Source: Bacteroidota bacterium
GTDB taxonomy: Bacteria > Bacteroidota > Bacteroidia > B-17B0 > Aurantibacillaceae
Assembly (NCBI GenBank): GCA_030684395.1
Contig: JAUXTT010000043.1
Span: forward strand, 1 to 46,890
Direction: 5' to 3'
DNA: 46,890 nt
Under the pieces are notes generated by a model, which saw only the letters and a list, made by a program, of their open reading frames with translations, was not told the origin of the DNA and did not search any database. Positions 24,334 through 31,962 of the stretch are shown piece after piece. Numbering within the stretch: position 1 is the stretch's first letter; the number at the start of each line of letters is the position of its first letter. The position numbers and the translations under genes are program-made.

Positions 24334-25440
24334 TTAGTTTTCTGTTTTATTCATCAATTCATTTTGAACACGAATGGATTCCTCATGTAATAATTGACAG
24401 AATTTCTCAACAAAGTCTTTGTCTAATTTTTTATCGATTCCTGAATGAATCCTGCTTTTTAAAATCTCTCTCCATCGATCTAATTGAAAAATGGAAACGT
24501 TATTGTCTTTTTTATATTCACCAATTTGTTCAATGATCTCCATTCTTTTTTGTAATAAGAGCATCATCTCTTCATCTAACTCATCAATAATGTTACGGAG
24601 GTTATGAAGTTTATTGTTGAATTTTTTATCTGTACTACTCGTCTGTCTGAAAAGTAATTCGCTTAACAATTGTTGTAAAGAATCGGGAGTCAATTGTTGC
24701 TGAGCATCACTTAAAGCTTGTTGAGGATGAATATGTGATTCGATCATCAAACCCTGCATTCCAAGGTCCAATGATTTTTGAGCTATCTCTTTCAGTAAAT
24801 TTCTTTTGCCTCCGATATGGCTTGGATCGCAAACAACAGGAAGGTTCGGGAAAATGGTTTTCAACTCAATTGGTATCTCCCATAACGGAGCATTTCTGTA
24901 AACACCTTTGTGTGGATCGTGAAATCCACGGTGAATGGCGATAATTTTATTTATACCCGCTTGCTGAATTCGTTCTATGGCACCTATCCATAACTGTAAA
25001 TCAGGGTGAACAGGATTTTTTATCATCACGGGAATATCTGTACCTTTTAATACATCCGCGATTTCTTGAACTGAAAATGGATTTACGGTTGTACGGGCAC
25101 CGATCCACAAAATATCTACTCCATGTTTTAAGGCAAGTTCGGTATGTTCTTTATTGGCAACTTCAACCGTAGTAAGTAAACCATGTTCCTTTTGAACCCT
25201 CTTAAGCCATCTTAAGCCTTTTTCGCCAACGCCCTCAAATGAATTAGGCCTTGTGCGCGGTTTCCAGATCCCTGCCCTGAATACCTTTATTTGTTTGTTT
25301 TTGGCGATCCCTTCTGCCGTTTGCATTACTTGCTCTTCGGTTTCTGCACCGCATGGACCCGCAATAAGCAAGTGTTCACTTTTATTGGGGTTCCAATCGT
25401 TAAAAGGCAGTATTTCGAGTTCTTTTTTGATAATGTGCAA
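24334..25440 (-). CDS. Bifunctional DAHP synthase / chorismate mutase
   Basis: A 368-aa fusion. The N-terminal ~255 residues are a DAHP synthase of the AroG-beta/KdsA-like type (LLIAGPCGAETEEQ, FRAGIWKPRTRPNSFEG, WIGARTTVNPF, MIKNPVHPD, CDPSHIGGKR, IESHIHP), which condenses PEP and erythrose-4-phosphate. The C-terminal ~95 residues are an AroQ-type chorismate mutase helix bundle (LRNIIDELDEEMMLLLQKRM, EQIGEYKKDNN). The fusion links shikimate-pathway entry with the Phe/Tyr branch and probably gives allosteric control by prephenate. The predicted start is TTG at 25440, preceded by AAAGGG at a good distance; alternatively TAAATTTG at 25438-25445 is a -7 element and the start is downstream. Confidence 0.93.
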   Translation of the reverse strand: MHIIKKELEILPFNDWNPNKSEHLLIAGPCGAETEEQVMQTAEGIAKNKQIKVFRAGIWKPRTRPNSFEGVGEKGLRWLKRVQKEHGLLTTVEVANKEHTELALKHGVDILWIGARTTVNPFSVQEIADVLKGTDIPVMIKNPVHPDLQLWIGAIERIQQAGINKIIAIHRGFHDPHKGVYRNAPLWEIPIELKTIFPNLPVVCDPSHIGGKRNLLKEIAQKSLDLGMQGLMIESHIHPQQALSDAQQQLTPDSLQQLLSELLFRQTSSTDKKFNNKLHNLRNIIDELDEEMMLLLQKRMEIIEQIGEYKKDNNVSIFQLDRWREILKSRIHSGIDKKLDKDFVEKFCQLLHEESIRVQNELMNKTEN

Positions 25441-25581
25441 ATTTACCCTTTTTAAGGTATTGTAGGTGCAAGAAAAGTTAAAGAATTTTGTAACATGAGA
25501 TAGTCATGCGCCTTAGTGTAAAAAATAAGGGAAATACATGATGTATCCCATGTGGTAATTCAAAAGCAATAAAAACTTCAC

Positions 25582-25716
25582 ATGAAATCAAAAGTTCCTG
25601 CAGCCTTCCAATGCCCTCTTTCTTTCCTTTTTGCCGAAGGTAAAAAGAAGAAGGATAAATGCTGCAAGAAATTCAAAGACGGAGATCGTTGTAAAAAGTG
25701 TCCGGGACGTAAATAG
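25582..25716 (+). CDS. 44-aa Cys/Lys-rich peptide
   Basis: An ATG at 25582 opens a 44-codon frame that ends in TAG. The product starts MKSKVPAAFQCPLSFLFAEG and continues with a run of lysines, a CC pair and a C-x-x-C close to the C-terminus (five Cys in all: C11, C27, C28, C37, C40). The pattern suggests a small metal-binding or nucleic-acid-binding protein conserved in Bacteroidota; I recognise no named family. It stands between the DAHP synthase gene and fmt on the plus strand. No clear terminator lies between it and fmt, and two CCCGATAGC palindromes fill the gap. Confidence 0.55.
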   Translation: MKSKVPAAFQCPLSFLFAEGKKKKDKCCKKFKDGDRCKKCPGRK

Positions 25717-25730
25717 TTTATTTATTTCTG

Positions 25731-25748
25731 TCCCGATAGCTATCGGGA
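25731..25748. repeat. CCCGATAGC palindrome, perfect copy
   Basis: TCCCGATAGCTATCGGGA, 15 bp after the stop of the 44-aa gene. Confidence 0.8.
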
Positions 25749-25817
25749 TCTGGTTTCAAGTTGAATCTTACTATTATTAATTATTCCGTAATATCAATTC
25801 ATAATTCTTAATTTTGC

Positions 25818-25835
25818 TCCCGATAGTTATCGGGA
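25818..25835. repeat. CCCGATAGC palindrome, one mismatch, in fmt leader
   Basis: TCCCGATAGTTATCGGGA lies 16 bp before the fmt ATG, preceded by the AT-rich block AATTCTTAATTTT also seen at ~15670-15690. In an mRNA it would form a hairpin close to the ribosome-binding region. Confidence 0.75.
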
Positions 25836-25850
25836 CTTAATTCAAGAAGT

Positions 25851-26795
25851 ATGAAGATTGTTTTTATGGGAACCCCTGATTTTGCGGTTCCTTGTTTAGA
25901 TATATTAGTTAGGAATGGCTATGATGTTGTAGGAGTAATTACTGTTCCGGATAAACCTGCCGGTCGCGGACAACAAGTTCAGCAATCGCCGGTAAAAAAA
26001 TATGCTTTGGAACATGGTTTAAGAATATTGCAGCCCGAGAAATTAAAAGCTCCTGAATTTATAGAAGAACTAAAATCATTGAATGCAGATCTTCAAATTG
26101 TTGTTGCGTTCAGAATGTTACCGGAAGTAGTTTGGAATATGCCGCCATTGGGTACTTACAATCTTCATGGATCATTGCTTCCTAATTACAGAGGAGCGGC
26201 ACCTATTAACTGGGCTTTGATAAACGGAGAGAAAGAAACAGGCGTTACTTCTTTTAAATTGATACACGAAATTGATGCGGGTAATGTTTTGTTCGCTGAG
26301 AAGGTTCAATTAACGGACGATACCAATGCAGGTGAATTACATGATACCTTAATGCATGTTGGTGCAGGCTTAATGTTGAAGACTGTAAAAGCAATTGAAG
26401 AAGGTAAATACGAATTAAAGGAACAGCTTCTGAATACCGAACTAAAACATGCACCTAAATTATTCAAAGAGACTTGCAAGATAGATTGGAACAAAGATGT
26501 GAACAGTATTCATAATTTAATTCGTGGATTGAGTCCTTATCCTGCTGCATGGACAGAAGGAAAAGATTCGAAAGGAAATGTACAATCTATTAAAGTATAC
26601 GTTTCTTCAAAAGAGTTAGCTGCGCATACTACTAATAAAGGACAAATTGTAAGCGATAATAATACCTATTTAAAAGTAGCGTGTAGCAATGGATACATAT
26701 ATATACATGAGTTACAACTGGCAGGTAAGAAGCGATTGAAGGTGCAAGACCTTTTAAGAGGATTTAAATTTGAGGAAGGATTTTCTTTTTCATAG
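25851..26795 (+). CDS. fmt: Methionyl-tRNA formyltransferase
   Basis: A 314-aa enzyme that formylates initiator Met-tRNA using 10-formyl-THF. N-terminal MKIVFMGTPDFAVPCLDIL and the catalytic region NLHGSLLPNYRGAAPINWAL (Asn and His of the HGSLLP motif, with the following GETETGVT-like GEKETGVTSFKL loop) are diagnostic. The C-terminal ~100 residues form the tRNA-binding beta-barrel, starting after NLIRGLSPYPAAW. It is probably monocistronic. The leader carries a CCCGATAGC palindrome. Confidence 0.96.
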   Translation: MKIVFMGTPDFAVPCLDILVRNGYDVVGVITVPDKPAGRGQQVQQSPVKKYALEHGLRILQPEKLKAPEFIEELKSLNADLQIVVAFRMLPEVVWNMPPLGTYNLHGSLLPNYRGAAPINWALINGEKETGVTSFKLIHEIDAGNVLFAEKVQLTDDTNAGELHDTLMHVGAGLMLKTVKAIEEGKYELKEQLLNTELKHAPKLFKETCKIDWNKDVNSIHNLIRGLSPYPAAWTEGKDSKGNVQSIKVYVSSKELAAHTTNKGQIVSDNNTYLKVACSNGYIYIHELQLAGKKRLKVQDLLRGFKFEEGFSFS

Positions 26796-26839
26796 TGGCA
26801 CGCAGATACTACTAATAAACACTTTTATATATACCTAAA

Positions 26840-26930
26840 ATCGGAGCTACATTATACAGTACGATGTGGGCATTCGATAGCCTGAAAGGGTGTAATAGTG
26901 CCTTGTTGAGCTGTAGTTATTAACAAAAGG
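26840..26930 (+). ncRNA. Possible structured RNA between fmt and HU
   Basis: The stretch folds on paper into an outer 7-bp stem (AGCTACA 26845-26851 with TGTAGTT 26912-26918), an asymmetric bubble, an inner 7-bp stem (GGGCATT 26868-26874 with AGTGCCT 26897-26903) and an apical GCCT-GAAA-GGGT tetraloop hairpin (26880-26891). It is unusually GC-rich for this intergenic region. The closing stem, bubble and terminal stem recall 6S RNA, but no promoter or terminator is evident. The strand is chosen from the tetraloop orientation and is uncertain. Confidence 0.35.
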
Positions 26931-26972
26931 TCTATTTTTCAACAATTATAGCATTTTTTTGACTTAAACACT

Positions 26973-27002
26973 TGACAAATTCAGATAGCTTACTACATTT
27001 GT
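26973..27002 (+). promoter_or_regulatory. HU promoter, TTG-N19-TACATTTG
   Basis: TTG at 26973-26975 and TACATTTG at 26995-27002 are separated by 19 bases, the textbook Bacteroidota primary-sigma promoter. The ATG of the HU gene follows 44 bases later, in an A-rich leader typical of strongly translated genes in this phylum. Confidence 0.85.
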
Positions 27003-27046
27003 TCTGTTCAAAGTAACTAATTGTTTAACCAAAAAAAAATCAAAAG

Positions 27047-27319
27047 ATGAACAAAGGTGAATTAATTGATGCAATTGCATCTCACTCAAAGCTTACAAAA
27101 GCTGATGCTGGTCGCGCTTTAGACGCAACTATCGAAACAATCGAAAAAGCTCTTAAAAAAGGTGACCGTGTTGCTCTAGTTGGCTTCGGTTCTTTCACAG
27201 TAGCTAAACGTGCTGCTCGTATTGGACGTAACCCACAAACTGGAAAAGAAATCAAAATTCCAGCTAAAAAAGTGGTAAAATTCAAAGCAGGTGCTGACTT
27301 AGCTAAAAAAGTAAAGTAA
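27047..27319 (+). CDS. hup: DNA-binding protein HU
   Basis: A 90-aa nucleoid protein. It starts [20 protein letters not shown] and has the diagnostic loop [20 protein letters not shown] and the beta-arm [17 protein letters not shown]; it ends LAKKVK. It binds and bends DNA as a dimer. A strong canonical promoter, an A-rich leader and a strong terminator make it a well-delimited, probably highly expressed single-gene unit. Confidence 0.97.
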   Translation: MNKGELIDAIASHSKLTKADAGRALDATIETIEKALKKGDRVALVGFGSFTVAKRAARIGRNPQTGKEIKIPAKKVVKFKAGADLAKKVK

Positions 27320-27338
27320 TCAGCTTTAAAAAATAAGA

Positions 27339-27369
27339 AAGGTCGTCTTGAGAAAGACGGCCTTTTTTT
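27339..27369 (+). terminator. HU terminator
   Basis: A 9-bp stem (AAGGTCGTC with GACGGCCTT, one G-U pair) and TTTTTTT end the HU transcript 20 bases after its stop codon. Confidence 0.9.
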
Positions 27370-27621
27370 ATGTGGTCTCTCGGCTCCGCTCAGCCACCCT
27401 TCACACGATGTGTTTTGTAATTATCTGCTCCGCTCAATCACCTTTTATTTCGGTCAGGGAAAATGTTAATTGGAAGTAACTTTCGCTAGTCGGAGGTTTG
27501 GCTGCAAAACAAATGGGATGAAAAAATTCTTAGACCTTGATTCCGAATATACCGTTATCCAAGGTGGTTGAGCGTAGTCGAAAACCACCAATAACGAAAT
27601 CACAGTATCAATATAAAAATA
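27370..27621. repeat. Gene-free stretch with TCGGCTCCGCTCA and GGTGGTTGAGCG repeats
   Basis: No gene is visible. GGCTCCGCTCAGCCACC (27379-27395) and TCTGCTCCGCTCAATCACC (27424-27442) are half-sites, and 27563-27588 is a full hairpin GGTGGTT...AACCACC around GAGCGTAGTCGAA, preceded by CCGTTATCC as in the copy at 5122-5156. Confidence 0.55.
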
Positions 27622-27645
27622 AAGGCTACTCGATTGAGCAGCCTT
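27622..27645 (-). terminator. Terminator of the T9SS protein gene
   Basis: AAGGCTACTC (27622-27631) pairs with GAGCAGCCTT (27636-27645) with one mismatch. On the minus strand the stem is followed by TATTTTTATATTG, as expected for the gene ending at 27701. Confidence 0.7.
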
Positions 27646-27700
27646 CGTGATTTTTAATTGTTCTTTTCTGAATTAGTAACGTTCTTTAAAAATCAATTTG

Positions 27701-28564
27701 TTATTCACTTACAACTAACTTTTTTACTTCCGATTTTTTCCCTTGCTCTAAATGCAGAAAGTAAATTCCTTTTTTCAACGAACTCAAATCTAATTTTTTT
27801 GTCATTTCTTTGTCCGTGCTAATTTCTTTTTCTACTAAGATTGTTTTTCCTTGTGCATCATACAGTTTGATAGTCAGAGGATCCGAATTGTTTCCTTTGT
27901 AGTTGACTGTAACATTGTCTTTTGCAGGATTCGGATAGAGGTTCAAACTTTCAAATGCAGACCCTTTTATTTGCTGAAGATTGGAAGGCAGCTTTTTCTT
28001 GTCTTCTTCCGATACATTATTTATTTCTACTTTTTTGGAAATAAAAACATGTACTTCTTTTTTCTTGTTGCCATCTCCTGATTTAGCCTCAGCTTCAGCC
28101 TGCTTAATAAGTGACTCGATTTCTTTTTCCATTTCCTTCTCGTCACCTTTAAACTCTTTCACGATTACTTTTGCGTCTCCTGAAGTGGTGGTTACATTTC
28201 CTTTGTCATCAACAAATACCATCACGTTGTCACCTTTTTCATCGTTGGAAAAGGTGTAATTGTAAGATGATTTCTTTCCATCCTTGTCCTCTTCATTCTT
28301 AATGACGATCGTTTTTGTTTGGCCACTCCCATTAGAGTTGGTAGTAATGGTGGATTCGCTTTCAACTCCCATACGCTTTAAAAAGGCTTCAACCTCTTTA
28401 GGGTCACTACTTTCGTAGCAAGTGTCAATTTTCGTAACAACACCGTTTTTGTCCTCATCGATCTTGATACACACTTTGGATTTTTTCTCCTGTGCAAGTG
28501 CAGTTGTACTTAGTACTAATACAAGTGGTAAAATAAATTTGTTTATTATTGATTTGTTCAACAT
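27701..28564 (-). CDS. Secreted protein with T9SS type A sorting domain
   Basis: A 287-aa protein starting MLNKSIINKFILPLVLVLST, a signal peptide ending near TALAQ. The frame stays open 18 codons further upstream, but those codons (SIPIAIGI) are a translation of the CCCGATAGC palindrome, so I reject that start. The middle (~residues 30-200) is highly charged, with KNEEDKDGKKSSYNYTFSND and long E/K-rich helices; no fold is recognised. The C-terminal ~80 residues (LYPNPAKDNVTVNYKG, LKKGIYFLHLEQG, KKLVVSE) are a type A sorting domain. It diverges from a two-component system across phased repeats and is probably its target. Confidence 0.85.
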   Translation of the reverse strand: MLNKSIINKFILPLVLVLSTTALAQEKKSKVCIKIDEDKNGVVTKIDTCYESSDPKEVEAFLKRMGVESESTITTNSNGSGQTKTIVIKNEEDKDGKKSSYNYTFSNDEKGDNVMVFVDDKGNVTTTSGDAKVIVKEFKGDEKEMEKEIESLIKQAEAEAKSGDGNKKKEVHVFISKKVEINNVSEEDKKKLPSNLQQIKGSAFESLNLYPNPAKDNVTVNYKGNNSDPLTIKLYDAQGKTILVEKEISTDKEMTKKLDLSSLKKGIYFLHLEQGKKSEVKKLVVSE

Positions 28565-28581
28565 TTTTTTTGCTGAATCAA

Positions 28582-28599
28582 TCCCGATAGCTATCGGGA
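28582..28599. repeat. CCCGATAGC palindrome in 5' leader
   Basis: Perfect TCCCGATAGCTATCGGGA, 17 bp upstream of the start codon of the T9SS protein gene and downstream of its putative promoter, so it is transcribed as a leader hairpin. Confidence 0.8.
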
Positions 28600-28646
28600 T
28601 ACTTTGTGGTGTTTTCATGATTTAATATTTTTAATTGTTTATGATA

Positions 28647-28654
28647 CAAATGTA
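28647..28654 (-). promoter_or_regulatory. -7 element TACATTTG of the T9SS gene
   Basis: On the minus strand TACATTTG fits TAnnTTTG. No TTG lies at 19-21 bp upstream; the space is occupied by the GTTAAA repeats at 28670-28715, as expected for an activator-dependent promoter. On the plus strand, TAAATTTG at 28741-28748 is a similar element for the kinase gene. Confidence 0.55.
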
Positions 28655-28669
28655 GTTGGGGAGGAAGGG

Positions 28670-28715
28670 GTTTAAAGTTAAACAAGGGTTAAAGCGAGTT
28701 AAAGAAAAGTTAAAG
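28670..28715. promoter_or_regulatory. Phased GTTAAA direct repeats, likely response-regulator operator
   Basis: GTTAAA occurs at 28677, 28688, 28698 and 28709 (spacings 11, 10 and 11), preceded by a related GTTTAAA at 28670. Direct repeats at ~10.5-bp spacing are typical binding sites of OmpR/PhoB-type regulators. The array sits between the T9SS gene and the histidine kinase/response regulator operon. Confidence 0.6.
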
Positions 28716-28752
28716 TTAGAATAGGTGTGGATGATTCGTTTAAATTTGTTGT

Positions 28753-30306
28753 GTGAATAAGCACAAGCACAAAATACTTTCCGTTTCCTTTGCCCTTGTA
28801 TTAATTGGAATACTGATTATCCAGGCCTACTGGGTACGTTTTGTTATTGAAGTAAGAAACAACCAGTTCGATAATGCTGTTTTTAATTCCCTTCAATCTA
28901 CTGTGGGTGCATTGGAGCAAAAGGAAAATATCACTTTCATAACCAAGCTTGATCAGGATACTATTGTTAAGCATGTAACTAAAAAACCTCGAAAAAAACG
29001 ACGTGTTCAGGTATTTTCGGAGGCCAAAGTAACAAAGAACGAAACATCTGCAAGCTCTTATAGTTACGAATATTCAGTTACCGATGATTCCGCTAATGTA
29101 AAAATTGTTAGTAAGTCAGGACCGAAAGCATCTGCAGGCACTTTTGTTTTTTCATCTGATAGTTTAACGGAAGCACATGTGGAAGAGTTTATGGATACAC
29201 TAAACCTGGAAAATAAACTCTCCAGGATAGGAGTACTCATTCATAAGATAGCAGCGGGTAAGGAGGATTCAGTACTTTCTTTGCCCAAAGGTGAAGAAGT
29301 AGAGAAATTGCTGCGGAGCTCATTGGCACAAAATAATATTGATATTCCGTTTTATCTTGGCATGAAAGTAAATGATGCAGATGCTTATAAAACAACTAAT
29401 GCAGATACAGGTGCTTTATTCAGTTCCGACTATCATTCGGAATTGTTTCCGAACGATGTATTGAACAGAAAAGGCTTATTATATGTTTCATTCCCAAATA
29501 AGAATTCATTTATTTTTTCAGAAATGATCTGGTTATTGATTGCCTTATCGGTTTTCACTTTACTTATTGTACTTATGTTTTATACTACTTTGTCAAATTT
29601 TAAGAAACAAAAAAGATTGAATGAGCTTAAATCTGACTTTATAAATAATATGACTCATGAGTTGAAAACACCATTGGCTACTATACAATTGGCATCTGAA
29701 GTTATCATGAAGCAATCGGGCGATCCACAATCACCTGTCCATCAAATGGCAAATACCATTAAAAGTCAAAGCAAACGAATGGACGACGATGTGAAAAATA
29801 TTTTGCAAGCTGCACTTTTAGATAATTCGACTGCTGTTGCTTTGAACTATTCAAAATTTGATTTGAAGAAAACAATTGAAGAGATGATTTTTTCCTTCGA
29901 TCTAATAGCAAAGGAAAAGAACGTGAGTATAAAATTGAGGTACGATGCAACTGAGAATATATCTGCGGATAAAGATCTTTTGGAAAAAGCCTTGAATAAT
30001 TTAGTTGATAACGCAATTAAGTATTCTGATTTAGAGAAGGAAGTAAGGATAGAAGTTAAGTCCTTAGATAAAGCCCTTCAGATTAGTGTTACGGATAAAG
30101 GAAGCGGTATTTCAAAAGAAGATATTCCACATGTGTTCGATAAATTCTACCGTGCCGGGAAAGGAAATATTCATTACAACAAAGGTTATGGTTTAGGACT
30201 TAGTTTTGTGAAGAAGGTAGCTGAACTACATAACGGGAAGGTGGAATTGGTATCGGAAAGAAATAAAGGAACGATTATAACACTTACAATTCCTCAAACA
30301 ATATGA
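28753..30306 (+). CDS. Membrane sensor histidine kinase
   Basis: A 517-aa kinase starting with GTG. TM1 lies at ~8-30 and TM2 at ~256-280 (MIWLLIALSVFTLLIVLMFY), enclosing a ~225-residue extracytoplasmic sensor rich in K/R near its start (KKPRKKRRV) and in Ser/Tyr after it. The HisKA H-box is NNMTHELKTPLATIQLA with phosphorylated H302. ATPase boxes: NNLVDNAIKYS (N), DKGSGI (G1), FDKFYRA (F) and GYGLGLSF (G2). All catalytic elements are intact. It overlaps the response regulator gene by 4 bp (ATGA), so the two are coupled. Ligand unknown. TAAATTTG ends 4 bases before the GTG, hinting at a nearly leaderless mRNA. Confidence 0.95.
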   Translation: MNKHKHKILSVSFALVLIGILIIQAYWVRFVIEVRNNQFDNAVFNSLQSTVGALEQKENITFITKLDQDTIVKHVTKKPRKKRRVQVFSEAKVTKNETSASSYSYEYSVTDDSANVKIVSKSGPKASAGTFVFSSDSLTEAHVEEFMDTLNLENKLSRIGVLIHKIAAGKEDSVLSLPKGEEVEKLLRSSLAQNNIDIPFYLGMKVNDADAYKTTNADTGALFSSDYHSELFPNDVLNRKGLLYVSFPNKNSFIFSEMIWLLIALSVFTLLIVLMFYTTLSNFKKQKRLNELKSDFINNMTHELKTPLATIQLASEVIMKQSGDPQSPVHQMANTIKSQSKRMDDDVKNILQAALLDNSTAVALNYSKFDLKKTIEEMIFSFDLIAKEKNVSIKLRYDATENISADKDLLEKALNNLVDNAIKYSDLEKEVRIEVKSLDKALQISVTDKGSGISKEDIPHVFDKFYRAGKGNIHYNKGYGLGLSFVKKVAELHNGKVELVSERNKGTIITLTIPQTI

Positions 30307-31013
30307 GCAAGGATAAAGTGAACATATTATTAGCGGAAGACGATCTTAATTTCGGGGAAGTACTTAAAAACTATCTGGAGTTGAGTGATCATGCTATAAC
30401 CTGGTGTAAGAATGGTATTGAGGCGTACAAGACTTTTAATTCGCGATCAGACTGGGATATATGTTTGTTAGATGTAATGATGCCTGAAATGGATGGGTTT
30501 ACTTTGGCCGGCGAAATAAGGAAGTTAAATAGAGACATTCCTTTGTTTTTCCTAACTGCAAAAGCCCTGAAGGAAGATGTATTAACTGGTTACAAATGTG
30601 GGGCAGACGATTATATCATAAAGCCATTTGACGCAGAAGTGTTACTTTACAAAATAAGTGCGATCATTAGCCGGCATCAGGGAACACGTAAACAAAACGA
30701 TACCAACAAATTCAAAATTGGAAAACTAACATTTGATTATACTACGCGTCAATTGTGTTTGAATGAATCTTGTGTTCAACTTTCCCCAAAGGAAGCTGAG
30801 TTACTAAAGTATTTATGCCTTTATCAAAACGATGTATTGCCCCGTGAACTTGCGCTCAAAAACATTTGGAACAACGATGATTATTTTAGTGGGCGCAGTA
30901 TGGATGTGTATCTGGCAAAATTGCGTAAACACTTAAAGCAGGATCCTGCTTTGGAGATCATCAGTATTCATGGCAAGGGGTTTAGGTTAACGGATAATAC
31001 TTTGCAGGTGTGA
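30303..31013 (+). CDS. OmpR-family response regulator
   Basis: A 236-aa two-domain regulator. Receiver domain: acidic pair D13-D14, phosphorylated D57 in LLDVMMPEMDG, T/S in FFLTAKA and the conserved Lys in ADDYIIKPF. The C-terminal ~100 residues are the winged-helix effector domain (LSPKEAELLKYLCLYQNDVL, SMDVYLAKLRKHL, GKGFRL). It is partnered with the kinase through a 4-bp gene overlap. It probably binds the GTTAAA repeats at 28670-28715 and controls the divergent T9SS protein gene and its own operon (inference). It is convergent with the Bro-N gene, with 5 bp between them. Confidence 0.95.
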   Translation: MSKDKVNILLAEDDLNFGEVLKNYLELSDHAITWCKNGIEAYKTFNSRSDWDICLLDVMMPEMDGFTLAGEIRKLNRDIPLFFLTAKALKEDVLTGYKCGADDYIIKPFDAEVLLYKISAIISRHQGTRKQNDTNKFKIGKLTFDYTTRQLCLNESCVQLSPKEAELLKYLCLYQNDVLPRELALKNIWNNDDYFSGRSMDVYLAKLRKHLKQDPALEIISIHGKGFRLTDNTLQV

Positions 31014-31018
31014 TAAGA

Positions 31019-31843
31019 TTACTTTAGTTTCTTCTTTGATTTTGCAGGAGGCAAAAAATTCTCTTTCGTAATTACTTTTTTACCCGTTTTTTGTTCTAGA
31101 GCCAATCTTGCATCTTTCGCAATTTTTCCACCTTTTTTACCAGCTACAGCGTTTTGTTGCAAGCCAACTGCTGTGTCTGCTTCTGCTATATGTCTGGTGG
31201 ATAATTCTGCAAGTGCTGTAAAAATCAGTTCTGCTTCACTCATGTGATCGCGAAGATTCTGAGATTTTAAACCCTTTAGATCTTTATGCTTTGTAACCGT
31301 TAATCCTGTCCATTCCTGATGTATTATATTAGTTAAAAAAGCAAACTCATCTTTCTTTTCTACTCCATTTCCTTTCCAGTAATCGGTTAATTTATTTCTG
31401 GTCTCTTGACCAGTCATTCGCTGTTGGATCCATTTTTCGCTTCTTCCCAATTTCTGCCAGTTTTCTCTTGCCCTGTCCATACTTTGCTCCGGATCGGCAA
31501 TTTCCTGCATACGTTCGTATCCAACTTTTGCCAACCATTGTTTGAAGGGCTCTGCTTTTGGAGACGGGATGGATTGGATAATTCTGAGTAATGTTTCTGT
31601 ATCAGCAGTATCAGTTTCCCGGGCTTTACCATCTTCTGCAAGCATTTTCAATCGTACGATTTTTTCGTACGCTTGACTTCCTTCGTGAGTAAGTTTTTTC
31701 TTTAAATCGCTCCAATATCTTTTTGGGACACTACTATCAGTTAGTATTTCAACTACATCAATAACGGAAAAATACCATTTATCCTCCTCTGCGTTCCACT
31801 GAGAACGAATTTTTTTGCTTTCAAATAGTTTTACATTAGCCAT
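31019..31843 (-). CDS. Bro-N domain protein, DinD-like
   Basis: A ~274-aa protein. The N-terminal ~110 residues (VKLFESKKIRSQWNAEEDKW, FSVIDVVEILTDSSVPKRYW) form a BRO-N/antirepressor-type domain, and the whole has the size and layout of DNA-damage-inducible protein D. The C-terminal half holds QEWTGLTVTKHKDLKGLK and KKGGKIAKDARLALEQKTGK, shared by this family. Such proteins occur in phages and as chromosomal SOS-related genes, and the molecular role is uncertain. In-frame starts are TTG 31852, ATG 31849 and ATG 31843; the last gives the usual MANVKLFE start. TATATTTG at 31860-31867 (minus strand) is a likely -7 element, giving a very short leader. Confidence 0.8.
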   Translation of the reverse strand: MANVKLFESKKIRSQWNAEEDKWYFSVIDVVEILTDSSVPKRYWSDLKKKLTHEGSQAYEKIVRLKMLAEDGKARETDTADTETLLRIIQSIPSPKAEPFKQWLAKVGYERMQEIADPEQSMDRARENWQKLGRSEKWIQQRMTGQETRNKLTDYWKGNGVEKKDEFAFLTNIIHQEWTGLTVTKHKDLKGLKSQNLRDHMSEAELIFTALAELSTRHIAEADTAVGLQQNAVAGKKGGKIAKDARLALEQKTGKKVITKENFLPPAKSKKKLK

Positions 31844-31962
31844 CTGCATCAATTTCTAACAAATATAATACAGATTATAGCAAATGATTGCTATGAATTG
31901 TAGAATGTTTGGAAATGATTTTCGGTTAAGCGATAATACTTTGTATAGGTAAGAATTCTATG

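Noticed and set aside
25541-25555. Palindrome ATACATGATGTAT between the DAHP synthase gene and the 44-aa gene
   Set aside because: A short palindrome in AT-rich DNA without a second copy; could be chance.
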